Shown here piece after piece: positions 1 through 7,829 of a DNA stretch of 41,376 nucleotides. The stretch comes from Planctomycetaceae bacterium (lineage in GTDB: Bacteria; Planctomycetota; Planctomycetia; Pirellulales; Pirellulaceae), in assembly GCA_024225195.1 (NCBI GenBank), contig JAAEMV010000064.1, positions 1 to 41,376 of the forward strand, given 5' to 3'. The notes below the pieces were generated by a model. The model saw nothing but the letters and a program-made list of their open reading frames with translations, searched no databases and was not told the origin of the DNA. Within the stretch, counting starts at the first letter, position 1; each line of letters starts with the position of its first letter. The position numbers and the translations under genes were made by a program.

Positions 1-77
1 ATTCTCACCCAAGCCAGACCACGCCAGATCGCTACCGAAGTCAGCAATTCAAATGCAACTTCGCAAAAACAACAGTT

Positions 78-716
78 TTACCACGGTGTCTGCATTTGAC
101 TGATCAGATCTCTTGCAGTTTGCTCAATGATCCGCTGCTGTGCGGTTGCCATCGACTGACCTCCCTCAGGGATGAACTCAGCATCTCGCGAAATAATCAC
201 GCTCTGCAACTGCATTAAAGGCACTCCAGCCCGGTCAACCCAGTCTACCTCGACCCGCCAGTTGACTCTCAATGTCCTGGGCTCGTCATATAAGTTTTCT
301 GCAACAGCACGTTTAGTGTCAGCAATAATTCGCCCGCGAACAAAACTATCAGCAATTTGAGGGTCTGTAATTACCAACGGAGTATTCAGCTCAATATCCT
401 TAATCACTGCTTCGGTCAGTCTCTGGCCGAGATATCGCCGAGCAGAATCCGATTCGAAAATCATCACGTGAACGGTACGAATATCACTCCGGTACAAATA
501 CTGATTACCGAGGTGGTAACTCGCACAGCCGGCAAACGAAAAACTGGCAATCACAAAAACCAACCCTAACAACACACGACGAACAACGGTTCTTTTCCGA
601 TTGCCGATAATGTTGTTCTGGGGGCATTTCATTCGTATACCTGACATCCGTTTTAAACTTCCCACTCTTCGAATCTTTATAATCCAATCGGCCATTGCCG
701 CAAATTTCCAAGCCAA
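78..716 (-). CDS. LptE-like outer-membrane LPS-assembly lipoprotein
   Basis: Probable lipoprotein of the LptE type, the plug partner of LptD that inserts LPS into the outer membrane. A hydrophobic segment ends in the lipobox F-S-F-A-G-C, followed at once by the Y-H-L-G start typical of LptE. The rest (about 150 residues) has the family's pattern: a 'tvhV' strand, an amphipathic helix (R-R-Y-L-G-Q-R-L-T-E-A-V) and paired strands around R-V-N-W-R-V-E-V-D-W. It is the last gene of a leftward group after recO and a BamD-like gene. The start is uncertain: the ATG at 716 has a good GAGG Shine-Dalgarno but gives a 64-residue leader; the ATG at 632 gives a more normal 36-residue signal peptide. LptE sequences diverge strongly, so the family call is by pattern. 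Confidence 0.72.
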   Translation of the reverse strand: MAWKFAAMADWIIKIRRVGSLKRMSGIRMKCPQNNIIGNRKRTVVRRVLLGLVFVIASFSFAGCASYHLGNQYLYRSDIRTVHVMIFESDSARRYLGQRLTEAVIKDIELNTPLVITDPQIADSFVRGRIIADTKRAVAENLYDEPRTLRVNWRVEVDWVDRAGVPLMQLQSVIISRDAEFIPEGGQSMATAQQRIIEQTARDLISQMQTPW

Positions 717-757
717 TGAGATTTACCTCACTGCCATTGCAAATGTGACATGGGCAT

Positions 758-2023
758 TTATTTAAAAATCGTTTCGTTATCGCCGTTGTTGATCAAAGGT
801 TTTGCCGCTTCCGGATTTGGGAAAATATCGACCAGCCATTTCATAGATTGATTAGGATTTGGAGGGAGCTCCGCAACGCGTTCAATCTCTTTATTGAGTT
901 CCTCTACTACTTCTTGGTTTCGATAACGCTTAGCAATCTTCTCGAGATATTGCTTGTAGGCTCGGTTGTGCCCACGCTTCTTGTAAAACATTGCGTCTGA
1001 CAAATCGCGCTCCGCCGTTTGTTTCTGAATTTTCGCTGCCTGTTCCTCAAGATAGGCCAGCTCCTTTTCGGATTCTTGAGGGAAAACTCGGACGATGTTT
1101 TTTAGTAACTCCTCCGCCTTGAGAAGCGGATTGTCGTCGTACTCTTTTCCTTGATACGCCTGCAACCAAGCTTCGAGTTCCAACATGTGTGCCGCAAATT
1201 GATGTTTGCTGCCCGGATAGTTTTTCCTCAAGTCCTCAAACGCATCTGCTGCATCCAGATAGTCACCGCTTTTCAAAAATGACTTCCCAAGTGCAAATGC
1301 TGCGTCATCCGCAAATTGGCCCGTCGGATCGTCGATCCGTATTCGGTTCAACACGCGTCGCCCCTCATTCGCCAATCCAACCTTTGGGCGCTTCGCATCT
1401 ATCAAATTTGGTAATGTCGTCGCATCGGCAAGCTCCAGCCAGTAGACAGCAATCGAATAGCGACGCAATTCGGCTTGATCGATGTGGCGAGTTCCACCGT
1501 ACGCTGCAATCAGCTTTTCAAATTCTCGATTGGCCTGCACATAACGATCCGAAAAGAAATAAGATTCCCCGGCAAAATAAAACGAGTCTTCCTCTATTTC
1601 AGTATCTGCTCCGGTTGAAGCAGCTAAGCGGAACAACCTTGCCGCCTCAGAAAAATCTTCCTGATACGATGTTCCATCGGGATCGGCATCCATCTTTGCG
1701 ATCGCTGAGTTGTAAAGCGTCTTTGCCTCTCGAAAATATTTCCGGGACATCTCAGGATCTGCCCCGCCCATTCGAGCTTCAATCGTGGTCAAGATCTGGC
1801 TGGGCGAGAGATCATCCAACACAATTCGATCTGAATTTCTGGCGCCCAGGGGGTCAAGAATTTCGTCCGCCCCAGGCTTAAACCTGTCCTCTTGTTCTTT
1901 TTCGTAAGCCGATTCTTTATCACTGGACAAGAGCGAGGACATACTGCCGGACTGAAATACTTTGCAACCCGAAACTGAAAATGTCAGTAAGCTGCAAGTC
2001 AATAATAAAAACCACAATCTCAT
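758..2023 (-). CDS. BamD-like TPR lipoprotein (outer membrane assembly)
   Basis: A 421-residue lipoprotein. The signal peptide ends in a lipobox F-S-V-S-G-C (Cys20). TPR-type helical pairs follow, the clearest around 'FADDAAFALGKSFLKSGDYLDAADAFEDL' (read as one TPR), with R-K-N-Y-P-G-S-K-H after it, the spacing seen in BamD/YfiO. BamD is the essential lipoprotein of the BAM complex that folds outer-membrane proteins. This protein is much longer than E. coli BamD (about 245 residues), with an acidic N-terminal extension and a charged C-terminal tail, so it may be a planctomycete-specific relative. It sits 34 bp after recO and 41 bp before the LptE-like gene, which suggests co-transcription with another envelope gene. 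Confidence 0.75.
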   Translation of the reverse strand: MRLWFLLLTCSLLTFSVSGCKVFQSGSMSSLLSSDKESAYEKEQEDRFKPGADEILDPLGARNSDRIVLDDLSPSQILTTIEARMGGADPEMSRKYFREAKTLYNSAIAKMDADPDGTSYQEDFSEAARLFRLAASTGADTEIEEDSFYFAGESYFFSDRYVQANREFEKLIAAYGGTRHIDQAELRRYSIAVYWLELADATTLPNLIDAKRPKVGLANEGRRVLNRIRIDDPTGQFADDAAFALGKSFLKSGDYLDAADAFEDLRKNYPGSKHQFAAHMLELEAWLQAYQGKEYDDNPLLKAEELLKNIVRVFPQESEKELAYLEEQAAKIQKQTAERDLSDAMFYKKRGHNRAYKQYLEKIAKRYRNQEVVEELNKEIERVAELPPNPNQSMKWLVDIFPNPEAAKPLINNGDNETIFK

Positions 2024-2057
2024 GCCCGACTTCCTTGTCGACGTGAAAACGTCAAAT

Positions 2058-2975
2058 TTATAAATTTCCCAAAAACTTGTAGAGCTTCGGTTGAAACCCC
2101 AACAAGTGAGTGATGTACTTGTGAATCAAACGCCTTACTTCTTTCAAACAACGATCTGCATCCGTGCCTGTCGCGTCTGACTCTAACAACTCTGTATTGT
2201 CCGAATCGGGACTCTGGCCGGCCACCCCCGAAAAAGACTCTCGTCCATCCAATTCTTTTTGTGAATTTTGATTCTCTCCGACACTTAATAATTCCTGACG
2301 CTGTCCGTTCCAGTTATCTGAATTTCGCGATTGCTCTCCAATTTGACCGCCAACAATCTCGAGTAAAAACTGCAACCCCTCCGGGCTTAGACTAACGATG
2401 TTGGACTCACCACCCCGGCAAGCACCACATAAAATGCCACCAGCATTTAAACCAAAACTGACCCTCGCAATCGTAGTTTTTTCGCGTCCACAGCTTACGC
2501 ATTTCGTAAGCATCGGAAGATGCCCCAGAATGCCAAGCATTTTCAGTTCATAATTTAATAACGTTAAACCAACCTCTTCTTCCGTAATTTCAGTCGAATC
2601 AATTTGCTTGATCACCTGAGCCGATAGTTCAAACAGCTCGGGATGAGGATCGCCGTCATCCGTCAAGGAATTAAGCAACTCGATTATGTAATAACCTGCG
2701 TATAAACGATCTAAACTCCGAGTTGCACTTCGAAATCGCCGCTCTAATTTCGCCTCCGTCAACAAGCCCATCGCATCCGAATTTTTGTTGAGGAACACTA
2801 TTCGACACAACGCTAAGACGTCAAGAGCAGCCTCAAACGGACTTTTCGGCCGCCTAGCACCTTTGGCCATGGTTGTTACCTTGCCGAAATCGCGAGTGAA
2901 CAATGTGACGATGCAACTGGTCTCACTAAAGGGAATTACCCGCAGCACAATTCCCGTGGTTTTTTCTGCCGCCAT
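2058..2975 (-). CDS. recO: DNA repair protein RecO
   Basis: RecO anneals single strands and loads RecA with RecR in RecF-pathway recombinational repair. The N-terminal OB fold starts with the characteristic G-I-V-L-R-V-I-P-F-S-E-T-S and 'TLFTRDFGKV' pattern; a helical domain follows (L-Y-A-G-Y-Y-I-I-E-L-L). A zinc finger is formed by Cys159, Cys162, Cys183 and Cys186 (CxxC...CxxC). The C-terminus ends in the usual 'R-x-L-I-x-x-Y-I-T-H-L-L-G' helix and K-L-Y-K-F-L. Odd feature: residues about 211-272 are a polar Q/N/S/E/D-rich insert between the zinc finger and the last helices, which makes it 305 residues where about 240-260 is usual. It is the first gene of the leftward recO - BamD-like - LptE-like cluster. 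Confidence 0.92.
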   Translation of the reverse strand: MAAEKTTGIVLRVIPFSETSCIVTLFTRDFGKVTTMAKGARRPKSPFEAALDVLALCRIVFLNKNSDAMGLLTEAKLERRFRSATRSLDRLYAGYYIIELLNSLTDDGDPHPELFELSAQVIKQIDSTEITEEEVGLTLLNYELKMLGILGHLPMLTKCVSCGREKTTIARVSFGLNAGGILCGACRGGESNIVSLSPEGLQFLLEIVGGQIGEQSRNSDNWNGQRQELLSVGENQNSQKELDGRESFSGVAGQSPDSDNTELLESDATGTDADRCLKEVRRLIHKYITHLLGFQPKLYKFLGNL

Positions 2976-3229
2976 ATCAACTCAGTGCCCGGATTTACGG
3001 AATTTCTCTGCCAAAGTTCAATAAATGTACCACAAACCCAGCTCTTCTTAAGCGATAGCAAATTAATCCAATCAACTCATCCGCTAGCACTCCCCTTGCG
3101 GATTTCCACCGCTCCACGGCTTACCTCCCGGCGGGGTGTTGCCAAATTGCTTGGGTTACTTAATCTATCTGCTCGGATTTCTTAGAGCTTCATCCGTGAT
3201 CTTGCGTCCCCCTCGGACTGGGGAAATGC

Positions 3230-4717
3230 TTGCTAATTAACTTTGAGGCCCAAACTGCTTTCTCTCTGCCGGCTGGATTTACGCAAATAGACGACAATTC
3301 TCGACAACTTGGCAAGACATTTTCAATCGTGGACTCGTCCTCGAATCTGCGTCCGATGATGCGCATGGCGATCCCAGCCCTCGCCGAAGAAACCCTTGTC
3401 TTAATGGTAACCTGGACGGATTGGCTGCTTGCGAGTCGGTATTTTGCAGAAGACGGAGATGCAACGAAAGCCGCAATGGGTTTAATGGCCTACCTGATGT
3501 GGTTAATTCCGAGCATGTTCTCAGTCGTCGCCATTGGCGCAACGGCATTGATCGCCCGCTGGGTTGGTGCTGGAGATTTTGAGGCAGCTAAAAAGGTAGC
3601 GAACCAAGCGTATCTAGTAGCGAGTATCGTCTCTCTCTCCCTGATGGTACTTACGGCTTTCTTCGGCCAACAATTTATTGCGTTGATGCAGCTTAAAGGT
3701 GACTCGGCGGACTTTGCAATCCGCTACCTCAACATCGTCACTCCGTTGATTCCACTTATCATGTGTTCCCAAATCGGTGCTGCCTGCCTACGTGGCGCTG
3801 GCGACACGACCACCGGTTTCTTGGTCAAAATCGTCGTCGTGATCGTCAATATTCTTGTCAGTACTTTGCTCGTCACTGGCTGGGGCATATTTCCTCAATT
3901 CGGTTGGGAGGGAATCGCGATTGGAACTGCAACTGGATATGCCGTGGGCGGTTCAATCATTCTCGGGACCTTGATTGTCGGACGAGCTGGTTTGCAACTT
4001 CGTTTCAAGTCGCTCAAACCCGATTGGAACATTCTTTCAAAGATGTTTCGAATTGGCCTACCGGGTGGATTTGACATCGGCACCCTTCTGTTCAGTCAAT
4101 TGCTATTCTTGGGCCTCATCAATAGCCTCGGCAAAGCATCCGCAGCTGCCCACGGTTTGGCGGTTCAGATCGAAGCGTGCGCGTTCTTACCCGGAGCCGC
4201 TTTTCAAATCGCCGCCGCCACGATGGCAGGCCAGTTTCTTGGTGCAAAATCACCGGACCGGGCAACGAAGAGCGTGCTGCTCTGCCTCTATATCGGCGGG
4301 GCGATCATGTGCCTTGGCGGCATCTGCATGTACTTTTTCGGAATTCAAATCGCAACTTTTTTCACCGGTGACTCCTCCGACCCAACCACCATCAGTGTTG
4401 CCTCTCTACTTAAAATCGTCGCGTTTGCCTTACCAAGCCTCGCCGTCGTCATGGTTCTCACTGGAGGCTTTCGAGGGGCTGGCGATACTTTTTGGCCATT
4501 TATCTTTACGGCTGTCGGCTTCTTTCTAATCAGAATTCCCCTGGCGATCTTTCTCGCCTTTGGGCTTTTCGAAATTCCCTACACCGGAATTACAATTCAG
4601 GGACTCGACTGGGGAGTAGCAGGAGCCTGGTATGCCATGGTGGCTGACCTAATCGTTCGTAGCGTATTGGTAAGTTTTCGATTTGGAAGCGGACGCTGGC
4701 GAGACATTAAAATATAA
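3230..4717 (+). CDS. MATE family efflux transporter
   Basis: Inner-membrane MATE (NorM/DinF-type) exporter, which usually expels cationic drugs or metabolites against Na+ or H+. The two pseudo-symmetric halves of six hydrophobic segments are visible. They include the conserved A-I-P-A-L-A-E-E in helix 1, G-A-A-C-L-R-G-A-G-D-T in the first half and its mirror G-G-F-R-G-A-G-D-T-F-W-P in the second. The start is uncertain. The longest frame begins with TTG at 3230 (a GGGGA lies 7 nt upstream); GTG at 3329 or ATG at 3356 would start nearer the first helix. It is transcribed alone, divergently from recO and convergently with the phosphatase gene. Substrate unknown. Confidence 0.9.
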   Translation: MLINFEAQTAFSLPAGFTQIDDNSRQLGKTFSIVDSSSNLRPMMRMAIPALAEETLVLMVTWTDWLLASRYFAEDGDATKAAMGLMAYLMWLIPSMFSVVAIGATALIARWVGAGDFEAAKKVANQAYLVASIVSLSLMVLTAFFGQQFIALMQLKGDSADFAIRYLNIVTPLIPLIMCSQIGAACLRGAGDTTTGFLVKIVVVIVNILVSTLLVTGWGIFPQFGWEGIAIGTATGYAVGGSIILGTLIVGRAGLQLRFKSLKPDWNILSKMFRIGLPGGFDIGTLLFSQLLFLGLINSLGKASAAAHGLAVQIEACAFLPGAAFQIAAATMAGQFLGAKSPDRATKSVLLCLYIGGAIMCLGGICMYFFGIQIATFFTGDSSDPTTISVASLLKIVAFALPSLAVVMVLTGGFRGAGDTFWPFIFTAVGFFLIRIPLAIFLAFGLFEIPYTGITIQGLDWGVAGAWYAMVADLIVRSVLVSFRFGSGRWRDIKI

Positions 4718-4760
4718 ATTCGTTGCCCCCAGCCTTTGAGTAAACCAGTTCGTTTTACTT

Positions 4761-5336
4761 TTAAGCCAAATTTACAAATTTGCGTTCAAACTCTTGAACA
4801 ACTGGACGGCTCGGCAGGTGGTGATTTACGTGGGGACGTTTTTCGATTAGCCACTTCTGGGCTGCTTCCGCGCTAATTTGCTTCGATTTCATCAGCCAAC
4901 AAATAGCGACCGTCGCGCTTCTTCCGCGCCCCGCTTTGCAGTGAATATACACCGTCTTTCCAGCATCGACGTTCTCTTGAATAAAATTCACCGCTCTGTT
5001 CACATCCTCGAACGAGGGATGGGTGAAGTCGATCGTGGGCATCCTCATCTGCTCGATGCCAAATTTGTCATACTCTTTCTGTGGACCGGCATATTCTTCA
5101 CAAGTGTTTACCACAGCCTGCACTCCTTCGGACGCAAGCTCAGAAACATCTTTGGAAAATGGAAAAGCTCCCAAAACGACATGATCGTCAATCCGATCCC
5201 GCCAATTACGTAGCTTCAGCCAACGTCCGAGCACGACATTCCACAAAAGCGTCGGGTAAAAGATCAATCTCGCTTTGATCCAATTGAAAGCCTGCATTCG
5301 AACCGTCCATAAAAAACAACGTTTGACAGAGTCCAA
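4761..5336 (-). CDS. PTPMT1-like dual-specificity phosphatase (probable phosphatidylglycerophosphatase)
   Basis: Cysteine phosphatase with the P-loop H132-C133-K-A-G-R-G-R139-S (CX5R). It resembles the mitochondrial PTPMT1 group more than generic dual-specificity phosphatases. Shared features are the 'R-I-D-D-H-V-V-L-G-A-F-P-F' opening, the E-E-Y triplet (80-82), I-E-Q-M-R-M-P-T-I-D103 carrying the likely general acid, and the C-terminal P-S-R-x-V-x-x-F. PTPMT1 dephosphorylates phosphatidylglycerol phosphate on the way to cardiolipin, and a mammalian-type enzyme of this kind has been reported from Rhodopirellula baltica. A hydrophobic N-terminal stretch (residues about 22-38) may tether it to the membrane. 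The start could also be Met14 at 5297. It lies alone, convergent with the MATE gene. PGP activity is inferred. Confidence 0.82.
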   Translation of the reverse strand: MDSVKRCFLWTVRMQAFNWIKARLIFYPTLLWNVVLGRWLKLRNWRDRIDDHVVLGAFPFSKDVSELASEGVQAVVNTCEEYAGPQKEYDKFGIEQMRMPTIDFTHPSFEDVNRAVNFIQENVDAGKTVYIHCKAGRGRSATVAICWLMKSKQISAEAAQKWLIEKRPHVNHHLPSRPVVQEFERKFVNLA

Positions 5337-5466
5337 TATAGCTATATTTTCCGCGGTTCCCCAGCGGAGGCGATGGTAGCCCGAACATTACCAACCCCGA
5401 CAATGCGAATTAGGTTCGCCTTCGATCCGCGACTAACGCCAATCCAGGCAAAGGTACTGCCCCAGC

Positions 5467-6015
5467 TTAATTGGCCAGAATCGATTCGGCTCTTTCGATG
5501 AACGAGGTGGGCGTAACATCTTTCAGGTCAATTTTACCTAAAACCTCGCCAGCTGGATTCATTAAAAGCATGGTCGGGTATTGTGAAATCTGATACCGCG
5601 TTTTCATTGCTTCATTTTGAGCCTTAATGTCTGCTGATTGCTCTGTATCCTCCGGGTAATCTAATTCTAATAAGACCGCATTATCTCCAGCCCAAGCCAT
5701 GAACTCATCCGAGTCCAAAACATTTTTCTTTAGCCGTTTGCAGGGAGGGCACCAATCGCTTCCTGTAAAGCCCACCATGATAGGCATTTCTTTTTCAGCC
5801 GCTATTCCTCGAGCTGTTTCGTAGGATTCATGCCATATCGTCAACGGAGCGTAATCAGAATCTGAAATTGTTTCTTCGATCGTCGCACCGTCAGTCGACT
5901 TCCAAATCGACAGACTTCGCAGTGAGGCTGAATTGCATCCAGCAAGACACACAAAACCCAATAAAACTAGGGGCAGTATCCCCGAGAAAGATACGGTGCT
6001 TAACCTATTCGTCAT
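5467..6015 (-). CDS. Thioredoxin-fold lipoprotein
   Basis: A 182-residue lipoprotein with a signal peptide ending C-L-A-G-C27. It carries a thioredoxin-like domain (about residues 58-180) with the active site W88-C89-P-P-C92-K and a cis-proline in Y146-P147-T148. The layout ('mPImVgFTGSDWCPPCkrlkknV') matches the Thioredoxin_7/DsbD-gamma-like group common in planctomycetes. It should act as a membrane-attached thiol-disulfide reductase or oxidoreductase outside the cytoplasm. No electron-donor partner such as DsbD/CcdA is adjacent. It is monocistronic, divergent from the TPR gene at 6400 across a 384-bp gap. Confidence 0.88.
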   Translation of the reverse strand: MTNRLSTVSFSGILPLVLLGFVCLAGCNSASLRSLSIWKSTDGATIEETISDSDYAPLTIWHESYETARGIAAEKEMPIMVGFTGSDWCPPCKRLKKNVLDSDEFMAWAGDNAVLLELDYPEDTEQSADIKAQNEAMKTRYQISQYPTMLLMNPAGEVLGKIDLKDVTPTSFIERAESILAN

Positions 6016-6399
6016 TTCCGTCGGTTCCTAATTCATTACTCAAATGTGGAAGGTCGACGGACAATACCGAATTCGTGAATCAGACTCCATTCCAATTCGT
6101 TCGCCGCAGATGGAATGCAAGAAGTTCAGGTCAAACATGATCCAAAAACTGCTATCAAATCCAGTTCTCCCATTTTCTCCGCCTATTTGTGCCGCCTGCC
6201 GTCGACTAAGAATCAGCTTGTCGAGCACCGCAAATTTCACACTGCGGCAATCAACACAAAATGAATTACAACCGTTAGGTGACCCAATCACCGAATTTCG
6301 CCCGTCAGTTAGACAACCGATCGGGCGGCACCACCCCCCCCTTAATCAAGATTCCGGCAGCGTGGTTGACTTCAGCAGCCTGAAGATTACTTTGGTCGC
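6016..6399. other. Intergenic region between divergent genes; no gene seen
   Basis: This stretch must hold the promoters of the thioredoxin lipoprotein (minus) and the TPR gene (plus). Short overlapping open frames exist on both strands, but their proteins are low-complexity and show no family pattern. A run of eight C lies near 6340. No hairpin, tRNA or repeat stands out. Confidence 0.5.
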
Positions 6400-6978
6400 A
6401 TGTCAAACAAAAAACTAAGTCCAGAGATTCAAGCGATCCTGAGCGCTTCGGATGCAAGTCTTCACGCTACCACCATCTCACTGGTGCAAACATTTTTAGT
6501 TGACCATCCCGACAGTGTTCGAGCATGGATCGATCTTGGACGAGCGTTCGCTCAGGTTTTTCGGTTTGATGAGGCAGAGCAAGCCTTCAACAAAGTTGTC
6601 GAACTGTCTGATGAAAATTCCGCAGCCGCAATTTTTGGCGAAATTGGAAATCTCTACCGCGCTCGTGGTAAATTCGATCAGGCCGCGCAATGGTATGAGA
6701 AACAAATCTCGGCTGACCCAGAGGATGCCCTCGGCTATCTCTATCTCGGAAATCTTCTCTTGCGTCAGGGGAACTTTACCCCTGCAGAGACAGTTTTTCG
6801 AAAAGCGTTGGATTGCAAAGTAGCCTGCTTTGATGAGATACACTATTCGCTTGGACTGGTTTACCGTTCCCTTGAAAACTACGTCGATGCAGCCTCTCAA
6901 TTCAAACAGGCGATTGAATTAAACGATCGTCACAACGAAGCCAAGGTCGCGCTGAAAGACGTCAAGCAACTTAGTTAA
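6400..6978 (+). CDS. Small TPR-repeat protein
   Basis: A 192-residue cytosolic protein (no signal peptide) made almost wholly of four tetratricopeptide repeats. They begin near V-R-A-W-I-D-L-G-R-A-F, A-I-F-G-E-I-G-N-L-Y, L-G-Y-L-Y-L-G-N-L-L and E-I-H-Y-S-L-G-L-V-Y, each with the A/G-x-x-F/Y-x-x-A pattern in its second helix. TPR arrays bind peptides or partner proteins; nothing identifies the partner here. It is monocistronic, upstream of the flavoprotein gene by 144 bp and possibly co-transcribed with it. Confidence 0.85.
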   Translation: MSNKKLSPEIQAILSASDASLHATTISLVQTFLVDHPDSVRAWIDLGRAFAQVFRFDEAEQAFNKVVELSDENSAAAIFGEIGNLYRARGKFDQAAQWYEKQISADPEDALGYLYLGNLLLRQGNFTPAETVFRKALDCKVACFDEIHYSLGLVYRSLENYVDAASQFKQAIELNDRHNEAKVALKDVKQLS

Positions 6979-7019
6979 CGACGAACCAAGTTTTTCCAGT
7001 TTTCAAAGAAACTAGTTCG

Positions 7020-7051
7020 ATACGATTTAGCTGACTCAATACGATTCAGCT
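7020..7051 (+). repeat. Imperfect direct repeat upstream of the flavoprotein gene
   Basis: ATACGATTTAGCT (7020-7032) recurs as ATACGATTCAGCT (7039-7051), 12 of 13 identical, 19 bp start to start. A hairpin GTCTCT-ACCAT-AGAGAC follows at 7070-7086, about 37 bp before the ATG. The arrangement could be an operator or leader element for the flavoprotein gene, or chance. Confidence 0.3.
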
Positions 7052-7122
7052 AACGCAGAATTAGGGTACGTCTCTACCATAGAGACAAAAATGTACAGCG
7101 CCTTCAATGTAAAGTTCTAAAC

Positions 7123-7794
7123 ATGGCTGAGCCACAACATATTCCTCTCGAAGACCAGCGATCCTACTCTATTGAAGAAACAGTCGAACGCTCTCGAAAC
7201 TTTTATCATGAAATTAAGCGACGGCGCACCGTTAGAGATTTCTCGGATCGACCGATCCCTCGAGAAGTGATCGAAAACTGCATTCTCGCTGCCGGCACTG
7301 CCCCCAACGGCGCTAACCTTCAACCCTGGCATTTCTCCGTTGTTGAAAACCCTGACGTCAAAACAGCGATCCGAAAGGCAGCCGAACAGGAAGAAGAAGC
7401 ATTTTACAACGGCAAAGCTCCTCAAGCGTGGCTGGATGCTCTGGCTCCATTAGGCACAGACTCGAGCAAACCGTTCCTGGAAATAGCGCCGTTCCTGATC
7501 GTCATTTTTTCTAAATCGCATGAGCAACGAGACGATGGTTCGACCGTAAAAAATTACTATGCCAATGAGTCAACTGGGATTGCAACTGGATTCTTGATCG
7601 CAGCCCTTCACGATGCAGGACTTGCCACACTGACGCACACTCCCTCACCCATGAAGTTTTTAAATAAAATACTTCACCGGCCGTCGCATGAGCGTCCGTT
7701 CGTACTCCTCGTCGTCGGCTATCCCACCGATGACGCAGTCGTACCAGCCATTTCCAAAAAGAGCCTTGAGGAAATCTCGGATTTCATAGATTAG
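7123..7794 (+). CDS. Iodotyrosine-deiodinase-like nitroreductase-fold flavoprotein
   Basis: FMN enzyme of the nitroreductase superfamily, aligning by eye with iodotyrosine deiodinase (IYD) rather than with NfsA/NfsB. FMN-binding R-R-R-T-V-R-D-F lies at 33-40, [15 protein letters not shown] at 57-71 and a late [10 protein letters not shown] block. The three residues that bind the zwitterion of iodotyrosine in human IYD (Glu157, Tyr161, Lys182) have counterparts with the same spacing: Glu91, Tyr95, Lys116. In the family it reductively dehalogenates halotyrosines using reduced FMN. It has no signal peptide or membrane anchor, so it is cytosolic, unlike the mammalian enzyme. The physiological role in bacteria is unclear. 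It ends 35 bp from the convergent toroid gene. Confidence 0.85.
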   Translation: MAEPQHIPLEDQRSYSIEETVERSRNFYHEIKRRRTVRDFSDRPIPREVIENCILAAGTAPNGANLQPWHFSVVENPDVKTAIRKAAEQEEEAFYNGKAPQAWLDALAPLGTDSSKPFLEIAPFLIVIFSKSHEQRDDGSTVKNYYANESTGIATGFLIAALHDAGLATLTHTPSPMKFLNKILHRPSHERPFVLLVVGYPTDDAVVPAISKKSLEEISDFID

Positions 7795-7829
7795 CTTACG
7801 AGCATCGTGATCAACGAGGTCGACGTAAC

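Noticed and set aside
1189-1881. A 230-codon open frame on the plus strand opposite the BamD-like gene
   Set aside because: It is antisense to a well-supported lipoprotein gene, its protein is Ser/Pro/His/Arg-rich with no family pattern, and it has no spacing or start signal of its own.
6044-6418. A 124-codon plus-strand frame in the gap before the TPR gene, and an 83-codon minus-strand frame over the same bases
   Set aside because: Both proteins are low-complexity and overlap each other; neither has a convincing ribosome site or similarity. I treat the gap as promoter space.
7014-7030. A GTTCGATAC string resembling a tRNA T-loop
   Set aside because: The flanking bases do not form a T-stem and no acceptor, D or anticodon arms can be drawn.
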